Source of the DNA: Oscillospiraceae bacterium
GTDB lineage: Bacteria; Bacillota; Clostridia; Oscillospirales; Ruminococcaceae
Direction of reading: 5' to 3'
NCBI GenBank assembly: GCA_019423755.1
Contig: JAHZAU010000014.1
Span: 1-59,814, forward strand
DNA length: 59,814 bases
Part shown: in pieces, positions 32,172-41,615 of the stretch
Numbering within the stretch: the first letter of the stretch is position 1
Layout: each line of letters starts with the position of its first letter
Notes under the pieces: generated by a model
Databases searched by the model: none
Seen by the model: the letters and a program-made list of their open reading frames with translations, nothing else
What the model was told of the DNA's origin: nothing
Position numbers and translations under genes: made by a program

Positions 32172-33899
32172 GTGTCCAACGTAACCGATCTGGACCAGAT
32201 CCGCAGAAAACGAAAAAATAAACGCCTTGCCAAGGCGATCTTAATCATCGCCGGCCTGCTGGTGCTGCTTTACGGCGCCGTAGCGGTGATCCAGTCCCCC
32301 AGCTTTTCCGGCCTTGCCAGCCTGGAGGACCTGATCCACGGCGGCAGCGGCTACCCGGTGGAAGCGCCGGGCGGCCAGGTGCAGGGGATGTACAGCTCCG
32401 ATTCGGAGCTGGTGGTCATCAACGAGACGAACCTTTTCCTCTACAGCGCCAGCGGAAACCAGGACGAAAATATCCTCCACCGCATGAGTAACCCCCAGGT
32501 GGTCACCCGGGGGAACATGGTGCTCAGCTACGACCGCGGCGGCCGAAGCTACGCCGCCTATAACCGCTCCACCGCCTTTGCCGCGGCCCAGCTGGATTAC
32601 CCCATCCGCTGCGCGGACATCACCGCCGCCGGCGAGATGGCCATCGCTACCCAGCAGGACGGCGCCAAGTCGGTGGTGACCCTCTATGACCGGGACCAGA
32701 AGGTGAAGATGCAGTGGCAGTCTACCACCGTCAACGTGTCGGCCATCGCCATTTCGGACAGCGCCGACCTGGTGGCCATCTCCGGCATCTTCGTGGAAAA
32801 CGGCGTGCTCAAAAGCCGCCTGACCATCCTCCAGGGCAGCCGCCAGGTGGGGGAGAAGATCTTTGAAGACCAGGTCATCCTGGACCTGCAGGTGGTGGGC
32901 AACCAGGTCATGGGGGTCACCGACCAAGGGGTGTTCCTCTGCGACAAGGAGGGCAACCTCCGGGGCAACTACCTGGTTCAGGACCAGCTGGCGGGCTTTG
33001 CTCTCCATGACGGCGGCGCCGTGCTCATGGTGGGCGACTACGAGCAGAACCGCCAGTATAGCCTGCTGACCATCGACGGCGACTGCTCCACCGTCCGCGG
33101 ACGGGCCATCGTCCGGGAGAACCTGCAGAGCCTGAAGGTCCAGGGCAACACCATCCTGGTGCTGGGCGGGGAGACCCTTTCCCAGTACAGCCTGCTGGAC
33201 TGCCAGCTGCTGCGCTCCGACCCGTCGGAAAGCATCTACAGCATGCAGCCTATGGGCGGCTATGTTTACCTGGCTACCACCAGCCAGCTGACCCGCCTGC
33301 CGCTGGCCTACCCGGGCCATCTGGCTACCTTTACCGACCTGTTCCGTCAGGCCGGGGACGAGGAGGAGGAAAAGCAGTCCGAAAGCCAGCTGCCGACGGT
33401 AGAAGCGGTGCCCGGCCTTTCCGAAAACGACGGACAGGCGGTCATCACCGACGACACCGTCCTGCCCGACCCGGCAGACCTGCTCCAGCAGCAGGGCGGC
33501 TCTACCTCCAGCCTGCCGGTCATCGGGGAAAGCACCGAACCTCAGCCGGCACAAAACAGTGGGGAAGAGGCTGCCTCCAATACCACCTCCCAGTCCGGAA
33601 CGACTACCGGCGGACGCGCTCCCCAAAGCGGCTCCACCCAGCAAAATAGCGGGGAAAGCACGACTACCCAGTCCGGGACGACCACCGGCGGACGTGCTCC
33701 GCAGAGCGGCTCTACCCAGGAGAACAGCGGGGAAAGCACGACTACCCAGTCCGGAACGACTACCGGCGGACGCGCTCCCCAAAGCAGCTCCTCCCAGGAG
33801 AATAGCGGGGAAAGCACGACTACCCAGTCCGGAACGACTACCGGCGGACGCGCCCCCCAAAACACCGCTCCCAAGCAGGAGGAGTCCCAACCGCAATAA
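32172..33899 (+). CDS. DUF5711 family membrane-anchored beta-propeller-like protein
   Basis: The product is 575 residues with a GTG start after AAAGGAGG. A basic N-terminus and one membrane segment (AILIIAGLLVLLYGAVAVI, about 22-40) anchor a large outer domain with many short beta repeats (SDSELVVINETNLFLYSASG, DQGVFLCDKEGN). This pattern is typical of DUF5711. The last 110 residues contain a 26-residue tandem repeat (QSGTTTGGRAPQ...), see the repeat entry. The function is unknown. It lies 27 bases upstream of a CvpA-family gene. Confidence 0.75.
   Translation: MSNVTDLDQIRRKRKNKRLAKAILIIAGLLVLLYGAVAVIQSPSFSGLASLEDLIHGGSGYPVEAPGGQVQGMYSSDSELVVINETNLFLYSASGNQDENILHRMSNPQVVTRGNMVLSYDRGGRSYAAYNRSTAFAAAQLDYPIRCADITAAGEMAIATQQDGAKSVVTLYDRDQKVKMQWQSTTVNVSAIAISDSADLVAISGIFVENGVLKSRLTILQGSRQVGEKIFEDQVILDLQVVGNQVMGVTDQGVFLCDKEGNLRGNYLVQDQLAGFALHDGGAVLMVGDYEQNRQYSLLTIDGDCSTVRGRAIVRENLQSLKVQGNTILVLGGETLSQYSLLDCQLLRSDPSESIYSMQPMGGYVYLATTSQLTRLPLAYPGHLATFTDLFRQAGDEEEEKQSESQLPTVEAVPGLSENDGQAVITDDTVLPDPADLLQQQGGSTSSLPVIGESTEPQPAQNSGEEAASNTTSQSGTTTGGRAPQSGSTQQNSGESTTTQSGTTTGGRAPQSGSTQENSGESTTTQSGTTTGGRAPQSSSSQENSGESTTTQSGTTTGGRAPQNTAPKQEESQPQ
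33591..33864 (+). repeat. 78-bp tandem repeat in the DUF5711 gene
   Basis: Three full units start at 33591, 33669 and 33747, and a partial unit starts at 33825. Each encodes 26 residues beginning QSGTTTGGRAPQ. The units differ mainly at synonymous sites. It encodes a Ser/Thr/Gly/Gln-rich, probably wall-spanning tail. Confidence 0.85.
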
Positions 33900-33926
33900 C
33901 CCAAACGAAAGGAGACCCGATCTCGT

Positions 33927-34643
33927 ATGTGGATCTCGATTTTATATGACCTGGCCGCCGTGGTGCTGATCCTGGCGGTGGTCACCCGAAACGCCCGCCG
34001 GGGCTTTGCCGCCACGGTGGTGGGCATCGTGGGGCATCTGGCGGCCTTGGCCGGGGCGCTGTTTTTAGCGAACCTGGGCGCCAAGACCATCTACCAGCTG
34101 TTCCTGCACAGCCGGGTGGAGACGCTTTTGCAGGAAAACCTCAACCTGATCACCAGCGCCAGCCCCGACCTGGCCCAGCTGGAGGCCGCCATCGTCCAGA
34201 CCCTGGACCAGCTGCCCCGCTTTCTTGTGAACGCCAGCGGCCTGGGCAGCTTTGGCGAAAGCGACCTGGCGGCCCTGATGGCCGGCGGCATGACCATGAC
34301 CTTCCAGGCCGTGGAGGAGACGCTGGTGCGCCCGGCGGTGACCGGGCTTGTGAGCCTGCTGCTGTTCGTGGTGCTGTTTGCCATCTTCGCCTTTTTGGCC
34401 CGGCGGCTGTCCGGCCTGGCCGGATGGGTCTGCCGCAGCCCGCTGCTTCAGCCGGCGGACCGCTTTTTGGGCGGGGTCATCGGCGCCGGCGAGGCGCTGG
34501 TGGAGCTGTACCTGATCTGCGTGGCGCTGCAGCTGGTGCTGGCCTTCTTTGGAGATATGACCTACCTAAACCGCCAGATCTTGGGCGACACCATCATCTG
34601 GAGCTGGCTGGGGAATTTTGATTTTTCTGCCCTGCTTGGCTAG
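33927..34643 (+). CDS. CvpA family membrane protein
   Basis: The product is 238 residues with four probable membrane segments (ILYDLAAVVLILAVV, FAATVVGIVGHLAALAGALFLA, VSLLLFVVLFAIFAFLA, LYLICVALQLVLAFF). The order and the RNARRGF and DRFLGGVIGAGEAL motifs fit CvpA. The founding member is linked to colicin V production, and others to envelope integrity. The segment between helices 2 and 3 is longer than in the short CvpA proteins. It is probably cotranscribed with the DUF5711 gene. Confidence 0.75.
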   Translation: MWISILYDLAAVVLILAVVTRNARRGFAATVVGIVGHLAALAGALFLANLGAKTIYQLFLHSRVETLLQENLNLITSASPDLAQLEAAIVQTLDQLPRFLVNASGLGSFGESDLAALMAGGMTMTFQAVEETLVRPAVTGLVSLLLFVVLFAIFAFLARRLSGLAGWVCRSPLLQPADRFLGGVIGAGEALVELYLICVALQLVLAFFGDMTYLNRQILGDTIIWSWLGNFDFSALLG

Positions 34644-34778
34644 GAAGGCGTCCTTCCGGGGCAAAATTGCCCAAAAGGCGTTTCTTTCGTCATATCCAGT
34701 TCATAAACTTCGTGTATGATAAGGTAAGCTGTAAACGAGGCTATTTTACGTGGTACAAAGGAAAGGAAATTCGACTTC

Positions 34779-37106
34779 ATGAATGAGAATATGCTTTGTT
34801 CCCGATGCAAAAAAAGATTGGCGGTGGTTTTCATGACCCATATGGAAGACGGAAAACCCGTCAACGAAGGATTGTGCATCCAGTGTGCAAAGGAATTGAA
34901 TATTAAACCGGTCACCGACATGCTGGCCCAGATGGGCATCACCGACCAGGACCTGGAAAACATGGACGAACAGATGCAGGCCCTGGCCCAGGGGATGCAG
35001 AACATGGACGGCATGGACGGCGACAGCTTTGACATGGGCGGCGCCCAGAACCTGCCGTTTTTGCAGAACCTGTTCGGCGGGCTCATGCCCAAGGACGAGC
35101 CGGACGACGGCGCCGGGGATGTTTCCGGCGAGGAGCCCCCGGCCCAGGACAACGGCGGCGACCGGGGCCGCCGGGGCGATAAGGAAGCCAAAAAATACCG
35201 CTTCCTCTCCGCCCACTGCGAAAACCTCACCAAAAAGGCCAAGGACGGCCGCATCGACCGCATCATCGGCCGCGACCCGGAGATCGCCCGGGTGATCCAG
35301 ATCCTCAACCGCCGCACCAAAAACAACCCCTGCCTGGTGGGCGAGCCCGGCGTGGGCAAGACCGCCATCGCCGAGGGCATCGCCCAGCGCCTGGCCGACG
35401 GCGACGTCCCCGCCAGCATGCAGGGCAAGGAGCTGTTTTTGCTGGATATGACCTCCCTGGTGGCGGGCACCCAGTTCCGCGGCCAGTTTGAAAGCCGGGT
35501 CAAGGGGCTTATCGACGACGTGAAGAAGCGCGGCAACGTCATCCTCTTTATCGACGAGGTCCACTCCCTGGTGGGCGCCGGCGATTCCGAAGGCTCGATG
35601 AACGCCGCCAACATCCTCAAGCCCGCCCTTTCCCGCGGGGAGATCCAGGTCATCGGCGCCACCACCTTCGATGAGTACCGCAAGCACATCGAAAAGGACG
35701 CCGCCCTGGAACGCCGCTTCCAGCCGGTGAAGGTGGACCAGCCCACCGTGGCGGACACCATCGCCATCCTGCGCGGCATCAAAGGTTATTACGAAAAATA
35801 CCACCGGGTCACCGTCACCGACGACATGGCCCGCAAGACGGTGGTGCTGGCCGAGCGGTACATCAACGACCGCTTCCTGCCGGATAAGGCCATCGACCTG
35901 CTGGACGAGGCCTGCTCCTGCGCAAACCTGCGCAGTAAGGAGCTGGCGGAGTACGACCAGCTTTCCCGCCAGCTTGCCGACTGCCGCAGCCAGATGGAGG
36001 CCGAGGAGCAGAAGGAAAAGGACAACGACTACGAGCTGATCGCCCAGTGCCGCGCCCGCCAGCTGCAGCTGGAAGAGCAGGTGCGCCAGCTGGAACCCGC
36101 CGTCCAGAACGTGCGGGTGGAGGAGGAGGACCTGGCCCGGGTCATCGAGCTTTGGACCGGCATCCCCGCCAGCCGCATCAAGGAAAACGAGCTGGAACGG
36201 GTGGTCGGCCTGGAAGACGCCCTCAAGCGCCGCATCATCGGCCAGGACCAGGCGGTGGAGCTGGTGGCTTCGGCGGTGCGCCGTTCCCGGGTACAGATCG
36301 CCAAAAAACGCCGCCCGGCTTCCTTCATCTTCGTGGGACCCACCGGCGTGGGTAAGACCGAGCTGGTCAAGGTGCTGGCCCAGGAGCTGTTCGACGCCCA
36401 AAACCCGCTGATCCGCCTGGATATGTCGGAGTTTATGGAAAAGCACAGCGTGGCCCGCATCATCGGCGCGCCTCCCGGCTATGTGGGATATGACGAGGCC
36501 GGCCAGCTGACCGAAAAGGTCCGCCGCCGCCCCTACTCGGTGGTGCTGTTCGACGAGATCGAAAAAGCGCACCCCGACGTCATGAACATCCTGCTGCAGA
36601 TCCTGGACGAAGGCCGCATCACCGACGCCCAGGGCCGCATCGTTTCCTTTGAGAGCACCGTCATCATCATGACCTCCAACGCCGGCAGCGAGGAGCACAG
36701 CGCCTCCCTGGGCTTTGGCAGGGAAGCAGCCACCGCCGCCCGGGACAAAGCCCACAAGGCCCTGGCGCAGTTCCTGCGTCCCGAGTTCTTGGGCCGCGTG
36801 GACGAGATCGTAGTCTTCGACCCGCTGAGCCTGGAAAGCTTTGTACGCATCGCCGCGCTCATGCTGGACGACCTGAAGGAACCGCTGGAAGAGAAGGGCA
36901 TCGCCTTCGACTACGAGCCCCAGGCCCTGGAACTGCTGGCGAAGCTCTCCCACGGCAAGAAGGGCGGCGCCCGCGACCTGCGCAAGACCATCCGCAAACA
37001 GGTGGAGGACCCCATCTGCACCACCTTGGTGGAGCGGGCCTCCCAGCCGCCGACGGTGATCCGTCTCACCGTCCAGGGCGACAAGCTGGAGCTGCTCTCC
37101 CTGTAA
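34779..37106 (+). CDS. clpE: ClpE-type ATP-dependent unfoldase
   Basis: The product is 775 residues. It lacks the Clp_N double repeat of ClpC and instead begins with a zinc finger (CSRCKKRL at about 6-13, CIQCAKEL at about 38-45), the mark of ClpE. The first AAA+ module has GEPGVGKTAIAEG and FIDEVHSLVGAGDSEGS. A coiled-coil middle region (QMEAEEQKEKDNDYE) follows. The second module has GPTGVGKTELVKVL, LFDEIEKAHPDVMN and an arginine-rich sensor. ClpE works with ClpP in heat-stress protein disposal. No CtsR heptad repeat or CIRCE element was seen upstream, so its control here is unclear. Confidence 0.9.
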   Translation: MNENMLCSRCKKRLAVVFMTHMEDGKPVNEGLCIQCAKELNIKPVTDMLAQMGITDQDLENMDEQMQALAQGMQNMDGMDGDSFDMGGAQNLPFLQNLFGGLMPKDEPDDGAGDVSGEEPPAQDNGGDRGRRGDKEAKKYRFLSAHCENLTKKAKDGRIDRIIGRDPEIARVIQILNRRTKNNPCLVGEPGVGKTAIAEGIAQRLADGDVPASMQGKELFLLDMTSLVAGTQFRGQFESRVKGLIDDVKKRGNVILFIDEVHSLVGAGDSEGSMNAANILKPALSRGEIQVIGATTFDEYRKHIEKDAALERRFQPVKVDQPTVADTIAILRGIKGYYEKYHRVTVTDDMARKTVVLAERYINDRFLPDKAIDLLDEACSCANLRSKELAEYDQLSRQLADCRSQMEAEEQKEKDNDYELIAQCRARQLQLEEQVRQLEPAVQNVRVEEEDLARVIELWTGIPASRIKENELERVVGLEDALKRRIIGQDQAVELVASAVRRSRVQIAKKRRPASFIFVGPTGVGKTELVKVLAQELFDAQNPLIRLDMSEFMEKHSVARIIGAPPGYVGYDEAGQLTEKVRRRPYSVVLFDEIEKAHPDVMNILLQILDEGRITDAQGRIVSFESTVIIMTSNAGSEEHSASLGFGREAATAARDKAHKALAQFLRPEFLGRVDEIVVFDPLSLESFVRIAALMLDDLKEPLEEKGIAFDYEPQALELLAKLSHGKKGGARDLRKTIRKQVEDPICTTLVERASQPPTVIRLTVQGDKLELLSL

Positions 37107-37134
37107 CGGCTTTTGCTGTAATATTTGAAAAAAC

Positions 37135-37205
37135 ACCGGCCCTTTTGGCTGCTTTTCGGGGAAAAATTTTCTTCCCCGAAGTGTAACAGAGGGGCCGGTA
37201 TTTTG
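37135..37205 (+). terminator. Large two-tier terminator of clpE
   Basis: The outer arms ACCGGCCC/GGGCCGGT enclose an inner stem TTCGGGGAA/TTCCCCGAA, followed by ATTTTG. It lies 29 bases past the stop. Confidence 0.65.
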
Positions 37206-37282
37206 TCACTATAATACAGGACCCGGGGACAAGTGCCCCCAAACCGCTTACAACCAACCAGAAAGAAAGGAGGTCTGCCTTC

Positions 37283-38251
37283 GTGTCGGTCATTATCCGC
37301 ACCGAAAACCTGCGCAAGGTCTACCCCATCGGCGGCCCGGGCAGCAAGGAAAAGGTGGTGGCTCTGTCCAACATCAACCTTTCGGTGGAAAAGGGCCAGA
37401 TCTGCTGCATCTTAGGTACGTCCGGCTCGGGTAAATCCACCCTGCTCAACCAGCTGGCCGGGCTGGAAAAGCCCACCCGCGGCAGCGTATATATCGGAAA
37501 AACCAACATTTCCGCCCTTTCCGAGTCGAAACTCGCCAGCTTCCGGCAGGAGAACATCGGCTTCGTGTTCCAGTCCTACAACCTGCTGGCAGCCTACACC
37601 GCCCTAGAAAACGTGGCCATGCCGCTCATGTTCCGGGGCATCTCCCACACTAAGCGCGACCGCCTGGCAAAGGAGATCCTCAAGGCGGTGGGCCTTGGCA
37701 AGCGCATGGACCACAAGCCTTCCCAGATGTCCGGCGGCCAGCAGCAGCGCGTGGGCATCGCCCGGGCGTTTGTGGCCCGGCCGAAGATCGTCTTTGCCGA
37801 CGAGCCCACCGGCAACCTGGACACCCGCACCACCCGCGAGGTCATGGAGCTGATGGTCAACCTTTGCCGCAAGTATGACCAGACCATGGTGCTGGTTACC
37901 CACGACCGGGACCTGGCCCGCTACGCCGACCGCATCATCACCCTCATCGACGGCAAGATCGTGGACGACCAGCCCAACCAATCCATCGCCCGCACCGAGG
38001 AGGCCATCCAGGCGGAGAAGGCCGCCGCCCGCCAGCAGCGCCGGGAGGACGCCGCCGAGGACAAGGCCCGCCGCCAGTACGAGACCACCGGCATGGAGGA
38101 GGACGGCATCCCCGAGGACGCGGTGGCGGTACTGCAAAGCAGCGGCGCCCTGCCGGGACCGGCGCCCGCCGCCGAACCCCCAGAGGAACCCGCCCCGGAT
38201 GGGACAAAGGAAGAGACAACCCAAGAAAGAAAAGGAGAGCAAGCAGAATGA
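37283..38251 (+). CDS. MacB/LolD-type ABC transporter ATPase
   Basis: The product is 322 residues with a GTG start after AAAGGAGG. The Walker A is GTSGSGKST, the Q loop is GFVFQSYNLL, the signature is MSGGQQQRVGIARA and the Walker B is IVFADEPTGNLD. This is the pattern of the MacB, LolD and BceA group. A C-terminal extension of about 85 charged residues (KAAARQQRREDAAEDKARRQ, then a Pro/Glu tail) is unusual. The next gene overlaps by 4 bases (ATGA). With the two following genes it forms a mechanotransmission-type export or envelope module. Confidence 0.88.
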   Translation: MSVIIRTENLRKVYPIGGPGSKEKVVALSNINLSVEKGQICCILGTSGSGKSTLLNQLAGLEKPTRGSVYIGKTNISALSESKLASFRQENIGFVFQSYNLLAAYTALENVAMPLMFRGISHTKRDRLAKEILKAVGLGKRMDHKPSQMSGGQQQRVGIARAFVARPKIVFADEPTGNLDTRTTREVMELMVNLCRKYDQTMVLVTHDRDLARYADRIITLIDGKIVDDQPNQSIARTEEAIQAEKAAARQQRREDAAEDKARRQYETTGMEEDGIPEDAVAVLQSSGALPGPAPAAEPPEEPAPDGTKEETTQERKGEQAE

Positions 38252-40041
38252 ACACCTTGATCCGACGCCTGACATCCTGCGCTTTGGGGCTGCTGGTGCT
38301 GTGCAGCACGGTACTGGCCCCTCTGGACGCCAGTGCGGCTACCATCACCAAAAAAAACGGCATCCTCAGCGCAGGCCAGCCTCAGCTGACCTTCTATGAC
38401 ATCGACAGCAAGGAGATCGGCACCTTTTCCCACGCCGGCGGCTCGGACCTGATCGGCTTCAACGCCTCCCAGGTCATCTACCGCGACAGCAACGGCGTCA
38501 CCCAGCAGCAGACCTACGGCCGCAGCGATGTGACCCTCTACCTGGAAGACCGGCTCGTCAAGTTCGACAGCCTGACCCAGACCCGCCGCGACTCCTACTA
38601 CGTCAGCTATACCATGGGCTCCGCTAAGGGCGGCGTCTTTTCCAATAACATCCAGGTCAGCGAAAGCGACGACGGCTACGTCCTGCTTTCGGTGCATCTG
38701 AACAACGTGGTGTTCCGCGACTCCAACCAGATGGACTGGCAGGTCAGCTACCGCTCCACCCGCAAGTCCGCTACCTCCGGCAAAACGCTGATCACCACCA
38801 ACACCGTCAAGGGCCAGACCTCCTTCAGCAAGTGCAAGCTGGACAGCGCCATCGGCACCGACAACAAAAAGCCCTCCACCGATAATAACAACAATAACTC
38901 CGGCACCGTGGTGCAGCCCGACGGCTCCACCAACAAGATCCCTAACGGCTACTACGACGAAAACGGCAATCTGGTGGGCGGCGGCTCCGGCACTACCGGT
39001 GACGGCAGCACCAGCGGCGACGGCAGTACCGAAGGCGGGGACAACAACTCCGGCTCCGGCGGCAGCAACAACGGCGGTACCGGCGGGGACAATGGCGGCA
39101 ACACCCAGCCTACCCCCACCGTGGACCTGCAGACTCCCTACATCATCCTGGAAAACTACAGCGCCGGCAGCGGCTCGGTGGAAGCCGGTTCCAGCTTCCC
39201 GCTGAGCTTCACCTGCCGCAACACCAGCGCCCAGGTGGACCTGGAAAACATCATCGTCACCGTGACCCCCTCCGAGGGCCTGCAGATCTCCGGCGGCACC
39301 AACTCCTACTATGTGCCGGTGCTCAGCAAAAACGACCGCTTTGAAAAGACCATCCAGATCGACGCCCTCACCAGCGCCAAGGCCGAGGCCCACAAGATCA
39401 CCCTGGCCTTCTCCTACGAGTACGTCAACAACGGCACCCGCCAGCGCGGCGAGATCAGCCAGGATGTCAGCGTCAACGTGGTCCAGGAGGACCGCTTCTC
39501 CATCGACCCCATCTCCGGCCTGATGGAAAGCTCGGTGGGCGAGGAGATCTACATCGTCAGCAAATACGTCAACAAGAGCCGCGGCGATATCTATAACGTA
39601 TCCGCCACCATCACCGGCAACTTCCCCGGCTCCGGCCAGATCCAGCACGTGGGCAACGTGGCTGCCGGCGTTTCCGGCGAGGTGGAGTTTAGCCTCACCC
39701 CCGACACCGCCGGCCCTCTGAGCGGCACCATCACCTATACATACGAGGACGCTATGGGCAACACCAAGGAGCTGACCTGCCCCGTGCAGACCACCATCCT
39801 GGAAGCGCCCTCTATGGACGCGGGGATGATGTTCCCCGGTGATATGGGTATGGAAGAAGAACCCGAGGTGGAGCCCACCAGCGGCGGCTTCCTGCAGCAG
39901 CTGACCAACCCCGGCAGCTGGCAGATGTGGACCGTACTGGGCGTGGCGGTGGTCGTAGCCATCGTCGTGGTGAAGAAGGTCCAGCAGAAGCGGCGGGATG
40001 CGGCCCTCCTGGAGGAGGACGACGAAGATGAAGATAACTGA
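38248..40041 (+). CDS. Secreted, C-terminally anchored CARDB-like adaptor
   Basis: The product is 597 residues. A signal peptide ends near ASAA (about 30). The first globular region (about 33-205) is of unknown fold. An Asn/Gly/Ser-rich linker (about 210-290) follows, then two or three beta-sandwich modules resembling CARDB or COG1361 domains (SFPLSFTCRNTSAQVDLENI, SVGEEIYIVSKYVNKSRGDI). A C-terminal membrane helix (MWTVLGVAVVVAIVVV) and an acidic cytosolic tail finish it. Placed between the ATPase and the permease, it is likely the extracytoplasmic partner of the transporter. Confidence 0.75.
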   Translation: MNTLIRRLTSCALGLLVLCSTVLAPLDASAATITKKNGILSAGQPQLTFYDIDSKEIGTFSHAGGSDLIGFNASQVIYRDSNGVTQQQTYGRSDVTLYLEDRLVKFDSLTQTRRDSYYVSYTMGSAKGGVFSNNIQVSESDDGYVLLSVHLNNVVFRDSNQMDWQVSYRSTRKSATSGKTLITTNTVKGQTSFSKCKLDSAIGTDNKKPSTDNNNNNSGTVVQPDGSTNKIPNGYYDENGNLVGGGSGTTGDGSTSGDGSTEGGDNNSGSGGSNNGGTGGDNGGNTQPTPTVDLQTPYIILENYSAGSGSVEAGSSFPLSFTCRNTSAQVDLENIIVTVTPSEGLQISGGTNSYYVPVLSKNDRFEKTIQIDALTSAKAEAHKITLAFSYEYVNNGTRQRGEISQDVSVNVVQEDRFSIDPISGLMESSVGEEIYIVSKYVNKSRGDIYNVSATITGNFPGSGQIQHVGNVAAGVSGEVEFSLTPDTAGPLSGTITYTYEDAMGNTKELTCPVQTTILEAPSMDAGMMFPGDMGMEEEPEVEPTSGGFLQQLTNPGSWQMWTVLGVAVVVAIVVVKKVQQKRRDAALLEEDDEDEDN

Positions 40042-41452
40042 TCTCATCACTATGACCCTGCGCAACCTGCTGCGGCGCAAGACCCGGACGATGCTCACCA
40101 TCACCGGCGTCATCGTGGGCACCTGCTCCATCGTGGTCATGGTGTCCCTGGGTATCGGCATGACCCAGGCCATGGAGGCCTCCCTTCAGCAGATGGGCGA
40201 CCTGACGGTCATTGATGTGTACAGCTACGGCGGCGGCGCCTCCTCCTCCGGCGAGGTGCCCAAGCTCAACGACCAGGTGCTGGCGCAGATCCAGCAGATG
40301 GAAGGGGTGCAGGCGGTGACCCCCAACTGCTCCCTTCCGGGCAACATGAACCTGAAGTTCACCGCCGGCCGAAACGACCGCTACGAGATGATGGGCTACA
40401 ACGTCCAGGCGGTGTACTCCGACGCGCTGGATGACTTCGGCTACGCGGTGACCGAGGGCCAGCTGCTGGAACCCAGCACCGGCAAGACCATCAACGTCCT
40501 CATGGGCTCCGAGGCGGCCTATCAGTTTATGGATACCAAGCGCTCCTGGCGCAACAATACCGTCAGCCCCTACCCGGACGAAAACGGCAACATCCCCGAC
40601 CCGTTCATCGACCCCACCAAGGACAGGATCACCCTCAAGATGGAGTCCAACCAGCTGGACGACGAGGGCAAGCCCAAGTACAAGACCATCACCTACGACG
40701 TGAAGGTCACCGGCGTCCTGGAAAAGAATGAGCGGGATTATTCCACCACCTACTCGGTGTTTATGGACATCAAGGACGTGCGCAAGCTCTATGAGGAGTA
40801 CAAGCGGGTCAACAAGATCCGCGAGGACAAAAACAGCTCCGCCGGCAACAGCAACAACTCGCTGGACACCTACGACCGGGTGCGGGTGAAGGCAGTGGAC
40901 ATCGACTCGGTGTCCGCCGTCAACGACGCCATCAAGGAGATGGGCTTCGAGACTTCTTCTTTGGAGTCCATCCGCGAGCCGATGCAGAAGCAGATGCAGC
41001 AGCAGCAGATCTTCCTGGGCAGCTTGGGCGCCATCTCCCTGCTGGTCGCGGCCATCGGCATCACCAACACCATGATCATGTCCATCTATGAGCGTACCCG
41101 CGAGATCGGCGTCATGAAGGTGCTGGGCTGCAAGCTGGGCAACATCCGCTCCGTGTTCCTTATGGAAGCCGGGCTCATCGGCTTCTGGGGCGGGGTGTTC
41201 GGCGTGGGCATCAGCTGGGGCATCTCCCGGGCGCTTAACCACTTTGTGGCCTCCGGGGGCGGGGACGGCTCCAACTTCCTCACCAGCATGCTGGGCGGCT
41301 TCGGCGGCATGGGCGGCGACCTTTCGGTCATCCCTGTGTGGCTGGCTGTACTGGCGGTGATCTTCGCCACCATCATCGGCCTGGTGTCGGGCTTCTACCC
41401 GGCCAACCGCGCCGTAAAGATCAGCGCGCTGGAAGCGATCAAACACGAATAA
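40028..41452 (+). CDS. MacB-like ABC transporter permease
   Basis: The product is 474 residues. One N-terminal helix (TMLTITGVIVGTCSIVVMVSLG) is followed by a large extracytoplasmic MacB_PCD-like domain (about 45-315) and three C-terminal helices, giving the FtsX topology. The conserved ERTREIGVMKVLGCK and GLVSGFYPANRAVKISALEAIKHE motifs are present. It overlaps the adaptor gene by 14 bases. MacB-type systems transmit force across the membrane for export of lipoproteins, peptides or toxins. The substrate cannot be inferred here. Confidence 0.88.
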   Translation: MKITDLITMTLRNLLRRKTRTMLTITGVIVGTCSIVVMVSLGIGMTQAMEASLQQMGDLTVIDVYSYGGGASSSGEVPKLNDQVLAQIQQMEGVQAVTPNCSLPGNMNLKFTAGRNDRYEMMGYNVQAVYSDALDDFGYAVTEGQLLEPSTGKTINVLMGSEAAYQFMDTKRSWRNNTVSPYPDENGNIPDPFIDPTKDRITLKMESNQLDDEGKPKYKTITYDVKVTGVLEKNERDYSTTYSVFMDIKDVRKLYEEYKRVNKIREDKNSSAGNSNNSLDTYDRVRVKAVDIDSVSAVNDAIKEMGFETSSLESIREPMQKQMQQQQIFLGSLGAISLLVAAIGITNTMIMSIYERTREIGVMKVLGCKLGNIRSVFLMEAGLIGFWGGVFGVGISWGISRALNHFVASGGGDGSNFLTSMLGGFGGMGGDLSVIPVWLAVLAVIFATIIGLVSGFYPANRAVKISALEAIKHE

Positions 41453-41465
41453 CCCTCCGCAAACT

Positions 41466-41498
41466 GCCGGGACGGCCGCTGCCGCCCCGGCTTTTTTT
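41466..41498 (+). terminator. Terminator of the ABC module
   Basis: GCCGGG pairs with CCCGGC and is followed by seven T. Confidence 0.85.
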
Positions 41499-41562
41499 GC
41501 AAAAAAGCCCCGCCGGACGGCCGAAAAATGGCTTTAGAATGGGAAACCGGCGAAAATACCCC

Positions 41563-41591
41563 TTGCAATCATCCAAAGTTTGTGGTATGCT
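41563..41591 (+). promoter_or_regulatory. Promoter of the rimP-nusA-infB operon
   Basis: TTGCAA (41563-41568) and TATGCT (41586-41591) are separated by 17 bases, with TGG before the -10. Confidence 0.75.
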
Positions 41592-41615
41592 AGCTAAGAA
41601 GTATACGTTGGAAGG

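Noticed and set aside
33591..33864. Regular repeats that could suggest a CRISPR array
   Set aside because: The repeats are head-to-tail coding units without unique spacers and lie in frame in the DUF5711 gene. The infB array at 44521-44815 was rejected for the same reason. No CRISPR array or cas gene is present.
32241..33896. Minus-strand frame of 551 residues opposite the DUF5711 gene
   Set aside because: It is a reverse shadow, and its repeats merely mirror the coding repeats of the plus strand.
34644..34778. CtsR heptad repeat or CIRCE element before clpE
   Set aside because: Neither the GGTCAAA direct repeats nor the TTAGCACTC inverted repeat can be found in the 135-base upstream region.
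34746..37136. Minus-strand frame of about 796 residues opposite clpE
   Set aside because: It mirrors the codon structure of clpE, has no domain, and ends within the clpE control regions.
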